From Mytilus edulis (Eukaryota > Mollusca > Bivalvia > Mytilida > Mytilidae), in assembly GCF_963676685.1 (NCBI RefSeq), contig NC_092350.1:44809705-44873704 (forward strand): a DNA stretch of 64,000 bases, written 5' to 3'. The position numbers and the translations under genes are program-made. Below are positions 54,330 through 64,000 of the stretch, piece after piece. The first letter of the stretch is position 1; the number at the start of each line of letters is the position of its first letter. The notes under the pieces are model-generated. The model worked only from the letters and a program-made list of their open reading frames with translations. It was not told the DNA's origin and searched no databases.

Positions 54330-54465
54330 AACTTGAAACTTCGATGTGATCTTTTAAAACCAAATGCCAAACTAGAGCAGGATATGGGGTCATGTGAACA
54401 CATGTTCATATCAAAATGAACATCAAAAGTTTTATGATTATCTTTTATTTTTTTGTGAAGAAATA
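54330..54465 (+). repeat. Direct repeat, second copy
   Basis: Partner of 53655-53795. Confidence 0.7.
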
Positions 54466-54544
54466 TATTAATGAGAATGGAATGTTCAGTTTCATATAAT
54501 TCTATGGTAAACTATAATAAAAAGAAAAGTATTTTTGTGATTTT

Positions 54545-55220
54545 ACTTTTTCGTCTACAAAAGACTCATTACTGACGCTCGAATCCAAAAAAGTTAAAAA
54601 GGCTAAATATAGAACGAACTTGAAGAACATTGAGGACCAAAATTCCAAAAAGTGTTGCGAAATACAGCCAAGGTACTAGTAATCTATTACTGAGGTAGAA
54701 AAGCCTTAGTTTTTTCACAATTTCAAAAGTTTTGTAAACAGCTAATTTATAAATAAGACCATATCAATGATGGTTCATGTCTGCACATAAGTGCTGACTA
54801 CTGGGCTGGTGATACCCTCGGGGAATTAAAACACAACTAGCAGTGGCATCGACCCGGTAGTTGTAAATATAATCATCATAGATACCAGCATTAAATTTTG
54901 TATTTACACGCGAGTTACGTCTACACAAGACTCATCAGTGACGCGCGAATCAAAAAAGTTTAAAAGGCCAAATAAAGTACGAACTTGGAGAGCATTGAGG
55001 ACCAAAATTCCTAATACTGTTGCCACATACAGCTAAAGTAATCTATTCCTGAGGTAGAAAAGCCTTAGTATTTCAAAGATTCAAAGGTTTTGTAAACAGT
55101 TAATTTATAAATAAGACCATGGATAATTCATGTCTGGTGATACCCTCGGGGAATTAAAACTCCACTAGCAGTGGCATCGACCCAGTGGTTGTAAATAAAC
55201 TCATTATAGATACCAGCATT
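54545..55220 (+). repeat. Two tandem repeat B units
   Basis: Two units in the same orientation, each with CAAAAGACTCATTACTGACG or CAAGACTCATCAGTGACGCG, AGGACCAAAATTCC, TATTCCTGAGGTAGAAAAGCC or a variant, and GATACCCTCGGGGAATTAAA. The phrase GATACCAGCA recurs at 54881 and 55209, a spacing of 328 bp; the second unit lacks part of the middle. Confidence 0.8.
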
Positions 55221-55244
55221 TTTTATAATTTTTTTTTACAAAAT

Positions 55245-55803
55245 ATTAATGATTCAGTTTCTTTTACCAAAATGCTAACTGGCTATTGAAAGAGTTTCTA
55301 AAATTCTTTTTAAAACATTGAAAATTGTTAATTTTGTAAGTTGTTAACTGTGAAAGGAAAACGAGAGTAATAGACAATGATAAAACAAAAGATACTATGC
55401 ATAAACATGATATATACACTTTTAAAAGAAAAAAAACGTAACATTTATTCATTAACGTTAAATGATCACATTGTTTATTTGCTAATCGTTTGTCTGCTTA
55501 AGCCAATCTTGCATGTTGACGTGATAGATGAATATGAAATAAGCATATAGAAGAACAAAAATAATACTGCATTTTAAAGGGATAGATAACCATAACATGA
55601 GGAAACCGGAAACAGCTACATATAGGTTTTAACTGAACATTCGTCACCTTCTTGAACATAAATGCACTGTACAATCAATTTCTTAAGGAGGTAATTGTCT
55701 AGTTGTTTATTTCGATATGTCTTTAGTATACTAGTATTTCACAACCTGTATAGTACTGTTGTACGTGAATGAATTATTAAGAGTACACATACACCAGATT
55801 TGA
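55245..55803 (+). repeat. 555-bp duplicated block, first copy
   Basis: Matches 57016-57575 along its length (TTTTACCAAAATGCTAACTG, GATACTATGCATAAACATG, GAGGAAACCGGAAACAGCTA, AGAGTACACATACACCAGA). The right border is abrupt: after ACACCAGATTT it joins repeat B sequence. Confidence 0.85.
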
Positions 55804-56090
55804 TACCCTCGGGGAAGTAAAAATCCACTAGCAGTGGCATCGACCCAGTGGTTGTAAGTAAACTCATCATAGTTACCAGAATTAAATTTTTATTTACGCA
55901 AGACGCGCGTTTCGTCTACAAAAGACTAATTAGTGACGCTCGAATCCAAAAAAGTTAAAAAGACCAAAAAAAATACGAACTTGAAGAGCATTTAGGACCA
56001 AAATTAATTCCTAAAAGTTTTGCCAAATACAGCTAAGGTAATCCATTCCTGAGGTAGAAAAGCCTTAGTATTTCAAAAAAGTTATTGTTT
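55804..56090 (+). repeat. Repeat B copy
   Basis: GATACCCTCGGGGAAGTAAA through CAAGACGCGCGTTTCGTCTA to CTGAGGTAGAAAAGCCTTAG. It is directly joined to the duplicated block on its left. Confidence 0.75.
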
Positions 56091-56094
56091 GTTT

Positions 56095-56252
56095 TCGTTC
56101 CACATCAGTAGTTTAATCATATTTTATTGTTCAAAATGACACAGCAGTGTTCCTATTGTTCCTTTGTTTCCTCCTATATTTGTTGCATTTCCCTTGATTT
56201 CAGTTTGTAACACGGATTAGTTTTCTCTTAGTCGATTTGCGACTTTTGACAG
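56095..56252 (+). repeat. Repeat C copy, truncated
   Basis: TCAGTTTGTAACACGGATTA, GTTTTCTCTTAGTCGATTT and GCGACTTTTGA, then an abrupt switch to PLE-2 coding sequence near 56251. Confidence 0.6.
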
Positions 56253-56632
56253 ATACAGCTAAGTCGGCTTCATATCTTGACTTACATCTAGAAATTGACA
56301 ATGAGGGTCGGTTGAAAACAAAACTTTACGACAAAAGAGATGATTTCAGCTTTCCAATTGTGAACTTTACATTTCTAAGTAGCAACATTCCAGCAGCACC
56401 TGCATACGGGGTATATATCTTCCAATTGATACGATATTCCCGTGCTTGCATTTCCTATCATGATTTTCTTGATAGAGGGTTACTGCTCACAAGGAAGCTA
56501 TTAAACCAAGAGTACCAAATGGTGAAGTTAAAATCATCCCTTCGTAAATTTTACGGACGCCATCATGAGTTGGTTGACCGTTATGGAATAACCGTTTCAC
56601 AAATGATATCGGATATGTTCCTTACGTCGTAA
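56251..56632 (+). pseudogene. PLE-2 reverse transcriptase, C-terminal fragment
   Basis: Begins in mid-frame at DTAKSASYLDLHLEIDNEG and continues through KLYDKRDDFSFPIVNFTFL, VYIFQLIRYSRACISY, LDRGLLLTRKLLNQ and GRHHELVDRYGITVSQ to a stop at 56632. This is the thumb and C-terminal part of the enzyme; all catalytic motifs are upstream and lost. The Met at 56237 lies in repeat C sequence and is not its start. It keeps the segment deleted from the 8965-9520 copy, and its 3' region (to 56960) is the best reference for PLE-2 tails in the window. Confidence 0.8.
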
Positions 56633-56960
56633 CTACAATCCCCTTCCCTTTCATGAATGTGACCTACCGAATTGGACTATTTACCGGATTTGTAATCACA
56701 TAAGCAACACGACGGGTGCCACATGTGGAGCAGGATCTGCTTACCCTTCCGGAGCACCTGAGATCACCCCTAGTTTTTGGTGGGGTTCGTGTTGTTTATT
56801 CTTTAGTTTTCTATGTTGTGTCATGTGTACTATTGTTTTTCTGTTTGTCTTTTTCATTTTTAGCCATGGCGTTGTCAGTTTGTTTTAGATTTATGAGTTT
56901 GACTGTCCCTTTGGTATCTTTCGTCCCTCTTCTTTTGAACACCGGGAAACTACTGTTGCC
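56633..56960 (+). repeat. PLE-2 3' untranslated region
   Basis: Follows the PLE-2 stop codon. Copies or pieces lie at 105-440, 7084-7320 (minus), 11800-11965 and 35605-35785. The 90-codon frame at 56716-56988 is repeat sequence. Confidence 0.8.
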
Positions 56961-57015
56961 ACTATTAACTGAAGTTAACGAAACTTAACGATACAAAACA
57001 TTAATAAATATAATA

Positions 57016-57575
57016 TTAGGGGTTCAGTTACTTTTACCAAAATGCTTACTGTCTATCGAAAGAGTTTTATAAAATTCTTTATAAAACATTGAAAATTGTT
57101 ATTTTTGTATGATGTTAACTGTGAATGGAATGAAGAGTAAGAGAATAAAGCAAAAGATACTATGCATATACATGATATATACAATTTTAAAAGAAAAAAT
57201 GTAATATTTATTCATTAACGTTAAATGATCACATTGTTTATTTGCTAATCGTCTGTCTGCATTTTGCTAACAAAATATTGCATGTTAAAGTGATAGATTT
57301 ATATGACATAAGCATATAGAAGACAAAAAAGAATATTGCATTTTTAAGGGATATATAACCATTATATGAGGAAACCGGAAACAGCTACAGATAGGTGTAA
57401 ACTGAACATTTATCTCATTCGTGAACTGTAAATGCACTTTATGATCAATTACTCGAGAAGTTAATTGTCTATTTGTTCATTTCAATATGTCTTGTGCTTA
57501 CTAGAATTTCACAATCTATTTAGTATTGTTGTACGTGAATTAATTATAAAGAGTACACATACACCAGATTTGTAC
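57016..57575 (+). repeat. 555-bp duplicated block, second copy
   Basis: Partner of 55245-55803. It continues into unrelated sequence after ACACCAGATTTGTACC. Confidence 0.85.
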
Positions 57576-57820
57576 CATTGCTTCAACACGATTTTATGAT
57601 CATATACTGGGTATTTGTTTTACAACTTAATGATTTTAACATACCTTCCTTTTAGTTACTGGATCAGACTAAGGATTGGCTATGATTTTGAAAAACATAT
57701 GACAGGCGCGTACGAGGCAAGATATTCTAGTCATTTATAATCATACAGTTTAATTACAGTTCATATTGCTCGAACTAAAACCCTTTAGTGTTGTTTTTAT
57801 AAATTTGTATGCCTATATAC
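57576..57820. other. No recognised feature
   Basis: Short spacer. Confidence 0.4.
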
Positions 57821-57821
57821 G

Positions 57822-58393
57822 GTAAACCAACAACCATCGAAACAACATCTGATAAACAAATTTAATAATACTTTTAGATATTTGGATGATATTTTAATAC
57901 TAAAATTTATGATAAAAGAGATGAGTTTTCATTTCCTATCGTTAATTATCCATTTTTAGATGGTGACGTTCCCTTGTCACCATCTTACGGTGTTTATATA
58001 TCTCAACTTGTACGATTCGATTGTGTATGTAACAATGTTTTAAATTTTAACGAGAGAAATTTATGTATTACTGAATAATTATTACACCAGGGTTTTCGAT
58101 ATCACAAACTAGTCAAAACATTTACTAACTTTTATCATCGGTATAAGGACATCATTCGTAAATATAGCTCAACATGCAGACTTCTTATACTTTCAGGTAT
58201 TTCACATCCAAATTTTTATGGAAATATTCTTTATGAAGCACAAAAATGTCAGTAATCACCTCAGAAACTAACAAAACCTTTAAATAGACTTATTTAGAAG
58301 GGATATAGTTACGATACTGTTGTCATGTCATTAAAGATTGCATATTTTGGCGTTAATATTGATTCACTTATAGGGTTTTTGCATCGGAACTAA
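57822..58393 (+). pseudogene. Broken PLE-1 reverse transcriptase copy
   Basis: Begins with a stretch equivalent to PSKQHLIQKFNNTFRYLDD of the 3296-4738 copy. An internal deletion then removes about 45 codons and joins to KIYDKRDD/EFSFPIVNYP. The rest follows that copy to the same C-terminus (IDSLIG.LHRN) and stop at 58391-58393. At least three in-frame stops are present (after NLCITE, after AQKCQ and after PLNRLI). The catalytic YLDD is retained but everything upstream is lost. It is a dead copy of the same family in opposite orientation. Confidence 0.8.
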
Positions 58394-59033
58394 ACACATT
58401 TATTCAAAAACCAGTTATTGGCATGACACGGGTTATGTTCTTCTCAAATATGTTATGATGGTATGATACTAAACCCCTAACGAGAAGGATTGTGCCTGAT
58501 ATTCATATGATGAAATCATAATCTTTCTATCAGTTTAATTGAAGTCTGGAGCTGGCATGTCAGTTAACTGCTAGTAGTCTGTTGTTATTTATGTATTATT
58601 GTCATTTTGTTTATTTTCTTTGATTACATCTTCTGACATCAGACTCGGACTTCTCTTGAACTGAATTCTAAAATGTGCGTATTGTTATGCGTTTACTTTT
58701 CTACATTGGCTAGAGGTATAGGGGTAGGGTTGAGAGCTCATAAACATGTTTAACCCCGCTGCATTTTTGTGCCTGTCCCAAGTCAGGAGCCTCTGGCCTT
58801 TGTTAGTCTTGTATTATTTTAATTGTAGTTTCTTATGTACAATATGGAAATTAGTATGGCGTTCATTATCACTGAACTAGTATATATTTGTTTAGGGGCC
58901 TGCCGAGGGACGCCTCCGGGTGCGGGAATTTCTCGCTACATTGAAGACCTGTTGGTGACCTTCTGCTTTTGTTTTTTCTATGGTCGGGTTGTTGTCTTTT
59001 TGACACATTCCCCATTTCCATTCTCAATTTTAT
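58394..59033 (+). repeat. PLE-1 3' untranslated region
   Basis: Same as 2656-3295 inverted, ending CATTCTCAATTTTATT. The 90-codon frame at 58835-59107 is part of this repeat. Confidence 0.8.
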
Positions 59034-62000
59034 TATTTTCGCAAATACTGTATTTCTCCTTTAGCTTACTCGCGGTGAATTATTTCCCAATTTTTAAATT
59101 TATTTGATTCAGTCTAACATGAAACATTTCAGTTTTACCCATTCGCGACGAGTCATATTCGCGTAATTTTTCTACTCGATGGTAAGAAAGTCGCAAAAAT
59201 CAATAGCTCGCGGCAATAACTTGGTTTACATAAATTGCGTGTTGTTTGTACATGTATGTCTGTTCTATAGTCTGTATTCTAGTTGAACGCTTCTGAACTG
59301 TATTACTTTATTTTAATTTTTGATATTTCATTGCCTTTCCAGACCAAAGGAGAATGCTAGGTATATTGATAAAAAAAATCAGTCTTTACTATTTGTTTGC
59401 GATATTTTTGCATCCTGTAAAAGGCATGTTTTATTTTAAATTTTCATCCAGAGTTCCAATCATTTTTTTTAAGCCCATCAAAAGTGAAATAACAAAAATA
59501 CCAAACAAAAACATAATTCTAAAAAGAAAGTCCTTTATCAATTGACAAAATCAAAAGTTCAAAGACATCCTATCAAAGGAAAACAACTGATATATTCCTG
59601 ACTTGTAGTAAATAGTAAAGGGAAATACCCCCAACAAAATAACTAGTATACTTTAGTTTCATTACATGAATAAACTACAGGAGTAAAACAAGGCCGGAAT
59701 ACTATCGATTGCTTTGGGATACCGTCTGCATATACCAATTACTCGTCAACTGAAGTTTGAATTATGATAACAATTAATGAAATCGTAAGCTATATAGCGC
59801 TTACGTTTTCATTAAATCCAAAAGAGTGAAAATATCACTAAGGCTGTTTTGTGAGTACATAATTATGCTATTCTTTCCGTTTTGAATTTTCCTTAAAGTT
59901 CGGTATTTTTGTTATGTTACCTTTTAGTTTTCTACAAAGGTAGATTTACGTCGAACAGAACAGAATTGATTAGACCATCTTGTCTCCGTAGTGTTCTTAG
60001 TTTTTATGCTTACTGGTATTGAAGACTCCCCGAAAAAGATAATTGCGTAAAATGTATTATAAATATACATGTATATGAAAGTTACTTGTTGTATAAATTG
60101 ACATTACTCAATCTCATTTTCCTAATTACCCAAACTTTGCAAAAACCATTAGTAACATTATAGTTTATAGATGATAAAATCTCAAAAATCCGTAAATAAA
60201 TAGGAACAAAACGAAAGGGAATCGCATAATTACAAAACTAGGAACCGAGGTCGTCGACTTTATTAGCGTCCCATGCTACGCTTGCATCACCCGCCATATA
60301 AATCCGATCTCAGTAAAAAAAAAATCACAATCGGTTTAGGCAAATTTGTGTCCGTATAGCACGACTATGAACGAACTTAAATTATTAGTTGTAAAATGTT
60401 AACGCCACATGATGGGAGACTCCTTAACTAAAAACACTCAGTTTCACAAAACATGACAAAATACGAGAAAAATTGAAGCAACACTTTATAGATTTCATGG
60501 GTCTGATGCACTGTTCAGTATTTAGTTCATCAGGAAAGCTCAAAACTGAAATTTGAATGCCAAAGATGTATACGATAGGAAACAGTCGAAGAGCCATATG
60601 ACCAAAAGGATATAAATAAAAATTAATAAATGCCTAAGGCAGGTGTAACCTTAGTTTTTTTTTGTATATACTTTATAAACAGAAAACGACGAAAAGAAAT
60701 CATCTTCAAACACTACAGTACTCTTCATAAACAAAAAGCAAAGACTTGTGAATTCCCTTGTGGAAAAGATTAGTTCAATCTAGTATCTGTAATAATTTAT
60801 CGTTATTTACAGTGCAAATAACGAGGATGTAATATCACGAAATTGACTGCACAGTTTTGACTAGACAGCAAGGGAATTGTTCGAATGCAATTATTTTTTT
60901 TCCAAAATAATCAAATTAATTTTGTACAAACCGAAACGTTTACAAATCGGACTTAGATTAAAATGACCGTTTCAATCTTAATATCATTTACTACTGTAAT
61001 GATATAAAACAGTACACATTAAATCACATTATACAAGACTTGAAATATCGCATTATGAATGGTAACTGTTACTGAAATTTAGCTCAACATTAATAATTTC
61101 AGAAACATCTCTAATGGGTTATTGACAAAAATGTCGATCTATTAATTATTTTGGACGTCATAATAATTAATCATTTTGCAATTGCTTATTGTCTGGTTTT
61201 GAATGGAATAACTGATGCTTTTTGACATTTCAATGGACAAACAGGAAACAATTTCTTTCCAGAATTGTATGTTAGTGGTCCTGCTTATAATTTCCCGATT
61301 TATTACGAAGATAAACACATGTACCAGTCTGGACAACATCAATGTCCAATTCACAATGTTGGCATTACAAAATATTAATATCGCTTAAACGTGGTGGAAG
61401 AAATTAAGATTTAAATGGAATAATTTAAACTTGGTACCAATAAGTTTATCAATTGTTACCAAAAGCTGAGAATTATTCTTTAATTCTTTAATACCAATGA
61501 AAATTGCATTCTAGTGTGTGTAGAAGGGTATAATTTATCGTACGTAAACAGTCGTCAAAGTATCTTACTAAAATGACTCAGTTCGTATTATCTAAATTAA
61601 TAACAAATTTGTCATAAAAGTGTAAATGTTGAGACGGTGATGAGTGGAGTAAACTTGTTCATGCAATTTGTAGATTTCAATCAATTTCCTTTAAAGTCAA
61701 CATGACATCATTGTATTCCCCTGTCGAACTAATATACATGTATAAGAAAATATTCTTTTCGATTTTTCGACTAGTATACAATTGATGACAGATGAAGAAT
61801 TAACAATAAAGAAAAACTGGAAACATCAGAACAAATCCCTTTCAACATTGACATTAGGAATATTATCTATTCTGAGATTTTCACAAATATCCATCGACCT
61901 TTTAGTACTAATTGAGCGTCAAATATAAAAAGACAACATTAACAGATTGTCTAAAAACCACAGTGCAACAATAAGATATTTAATATAGAACAGCCACAAT

Positions 62001-62588
62001 GCAACATGCTATTTTACACGCAAATGGTATAGAATTGGCAACAATATATTGTCAAACATAAAAGAGCAATCAATTCTCTCAAATCAATTACAATATTCAA
62101 ATAGGAGGCAATTTCATGGAACCCGATTTCCCCTATTGTGTGTGATGTACGCTATAACGCACAATTTAACTCTCAATTGAATTATATTAATGGAAGTTTG
62201 TCAAGATCAAAATAAAATAGAAATACATTTTCTTAAACTTACACAGCTAACATCTTACAGATATTTTGAAATTGAATGAGGGAATTACAAATGTTGATTT
62301 CATTAGATAATGATATTTGTAGAAGGTTTATCTACTTCAGTTTCTTTAATTTTAATGATTTCTATTTTAAAATACATTTCTTTAGAGCTGACAAAACTGT
62401 TACGAGAACATCATCAATATTTTAAATGCGCAAAGGATATCATATTGATATGCTGGAAAATATCATTTTTAGATTATCTATCTTATCCAGAAAAGTATAT
62501 CCGGTGCCAGCATAACACTGTTAAAAAAACTGTAATCTTCATTCATATTGTGTTATTACTATCCCTTCATGTACTTGAAGGTTCTATT
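59034..62588. other. No recognised gene
   Basis: The longest quiet stretch of the window. Short frames (for example plus 59354-59545, minus 61142-61354, plus 62310-62594) show no motif or splice context. I see no long inverted or tandem repeat. Confidence 0.5.
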
Positions 62589-62835
62589 TTATAACAAGTG
62601 GTCGAGTGGTTTAAGTAGTATGACTACTGTACCACTAGCTGTCAACACTGATGTTGTGAAGTCTAATCCCGCAAGTGTCAGGTACGCTGTACTGCAATCT
62701 TAATTGACTAGAATTGTCACTTTTCCTACCGAGGTACGTTGGTTCTCGCAAGGCGCACTGGCTTCTCGTTCAATTAAAAACTGACCGCTGAAATAGTGCT
62801 AAAAGTGGAGTAACAACGATCAACCAATCTATATT
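62589..62835 (+). repeat. tRNA-derived SINE
   Basis: The head has GTGGTCGAGTGGTTTAAG, an A-box like that of tRNA-Ser/Leu, and about 60 bases later a worn B-box (GAAGTCTAATCCCGC). The body has CCTACCGAGGTACGTTGG, GGCTTCTCGTTCAATTAAAA and AAAAGTGGAGTAACAACGAT, shared with 52262-52412. From memory the body resembles the MetaSINE core. Confidence 0.6.
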
Positions 62836-63330
62836 CTCTGGAAGATATCATCTAAAGACGGATGTTTGCCTGACCTTTTTATAAATAATTATTTTTACAA
62901 TTTATTCCTTCAAGGTATTTTGTTTAAGAGTTTCATTAAAAAAGAATTAAAAAAAAAAATTAAAGAATAATACTAAAATTAACCTTTTGAATAAACTTAT
63001 TCTAAAAGGTTATCAGTTTAACATTGTATTACCTTCTTTGAAAATATTAATGTTTTATAAGCATTAACATTAATTTTGTTTTTGAAAAATTAAATTATAA
63101 ATAAATATATTCTATATCACTACGCAAGGTCTCGCGTCTCTCAGACAATTTATGACGTTTTCACACTCAATCTGTTGGATGTGTACAGATTGATAATTTA
63201 GTGAAGGATAATATCTTTCATATGTGATTAAACCAGCCTTCAGAGATTTCTTATATCACTGTTTGTGTCTTTTTTATTATGTTAGTTGTTTTGTTGTTTT
63301 GATTGGTTCTTCGTACCGATCTACTGAGTT
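62836..63330. other. No recognised feature
   Basis: AT-rich spacer. Confidence 0.45.
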
Positions 63331-63334
63331 CAGG

Positions 63335-63715
63335 CATTAGCAACTGATTTTCATAGTTTGTTCCTTTGTTGTTCTGCTACGATGCTGTCCCGGGTAAGGG
63401 GGAGGCTGAGCTTTCATTCACCAGTTTAACCCGTACTTGTTCTGAATCAGGAGCCTGTAAGTCAGTGGTTAATGATGGTTTATGTCGGCCATATTTGCTT
63501 TTCGAAAATTGATATTTTATTAATTAGATCATTAGTTGGCTGGTTTGAATTTAACACATTTTCCATGTCGTGGCCTTTCATAGCTGACTATACAATATAG
63601 GTTTTCTGTCTCAATGTAGAAAACCGTACCGTGACCATCATTTATTGATTAAATCCACGTCACGTGAACTCTTGTGGATAGTTGTTTCTTGCCAATAGTA
63701 CCACATCTCCTTATG
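63335..63715 (+). repeat. Repeat A, long diverged copy
   Basis: From TTGTTCCTTTGTTGTTCTGC and CAGGAGCCTGTAAGTCAGTG through GTGGCCTTTCATAGCTGACT to AATAGTACCACATCTCC. Together with 41590-41935 it defines the full unit of about 380 bp. Confidence 0.7.
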
Positions 63716-64000
63716 TTGACTTATTAAAAATCATATACAAATTGAACCCTAGAACATTAAAAATGAATAAAAATAAAAGCATTTTCAAGACTTCAAAACG
63801 ATAAAATGGTCGTCAAGGGTGTTATCGCGAATTAAAAGATGATAACGCTTAAGTTTTGACATTTATATACAACATCTACTTAGGTATTTGATTTGATTCA
63901 CCATTTAGCTTACACATTATCAAATCTGAAACGAGATCATATCGTTAATGATATATTAATGTGTGATTGCGTTTGTGTTAGATGTTATAAAAGGACAAAA
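63716..64000. other. No recognised feature
   Basis: AT-rich end of the window. Confidence 0.4.

Noticed and set aside
56716..56988. Hydrophobic 90-codon frame resembling a membrane protein
   Set aside because: It lies in the PLE-2 3' region and recurs in the same frame at 206-424; the hydrophobicity comes from T-rich repeat sequence.
58835..59107. 90-codon frame with a membrane-like profile
   Set aside because: It is the PLE-1 3' tail, present also at 2656-2880 and 31796-32012.
62310..62594. 94-codon hydrophobic frame
   Set aside because: No recognised domain, no splice context and biased AT-rich composition; not supportable as a gene.

Overview
The window looks like accessory, repeat-rich DNA from a bivalve mollusc, most likely a mussel (Mytilus or a close relative). 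It is AT-rich eukaryotic DNA with introns, and it holds one RING-less B-box/beta-propeller protein of the type expanded in mussels. It also holds many copies of repeat families that I recall as typical of mussel genomes. The organism call rests on family recognition, not on a search. Only one gene looks like a host gene; almost everything else that can be recognised is a mobile element or its debris.

Layout. 0-11.5 kb: fragments of two Penelope-like reverse transcriptase families (called PLE-1 and PLE-2 here), including a long open PLE-1 reading frame at 3296-4738 (minus), a 5'-truncated LINE at 5077-5920 (minus), and a decayed duplicate of the 5' end of the B-box gene (6636-7800). 12.3-14.05 kb: the B-box/TRIM-like gene, with one homopolymer frameshift. 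14.4-15.4 kb: a 1.04-kb TTAA-flanked inverted-repeat element. 16.5-20.2 kb: a nested structure of direct and inverted repeats (repeat D) around a broken acidic reading frame. 20.2-25.2 kb: mostly empty, with small hairpin and MITE remnants. 25.24-31.62 kb: an apparently complete DNA transposon with AT target duplications. It carries two convergent spliced genes, a SAP-like/SWIM/YqaJ-nuclease protein (plus) and a THAP/DDE transposase (minus), an arrangement that fits the ISL2EU superfamily as I recall it. 32-36.4 kb: short repeats and a 416-bp MITE. 36.7-38.16 kb: a 1.45-kb near-palindrome with an exact 8-bp target duplication. 38.36-40.71 kb: a short LTR retrotransposon (minus) coding only for a zinc-knuckle/coiled-coil Gag-like protein. 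41-44.7 kb: SINE-like repeats. 45.99-49.06 kb: a 3.06-kb element with long terminal inverted repeats full of GATGACCGTAA subrepeats, an exact 5-bp target duplication, and other repeats nested inside. 50.1-50.9 kb: a 154-bp satellite. 51-57.6 kb: repeat B copies, duplicated blocks and a PLE-2 copy. 57.8-59.0 kb: a broken PLE-1 copy. 59-64 kb: mostly empty, with a tRNA-derived SINE and a repeat A copy.

How the parts work together. The 25.24-31.62 kb element is the only coherent multi-gene system: a transposase and a nuclease face each other between shared terminal sequences, and an inner motif (TGCATTGTGGGA) lies near both ends close to each gene's start. Several repeats carry insertion signatures in the sequence itself: target duplications at four inverted-repeat elements, and one retroposed repeat A copy for which both the filled and the empty site are in this window. 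Repeat labels used below: A = abundant SINE-like retroposon ending near ACCACATCTTC; B = sequence with the GACGAAACGCGCGT core; C = short repeat with TTTTGAACACCGG near its end; D = repeat shared by 16.5, 19.1 and 47.4 kb.
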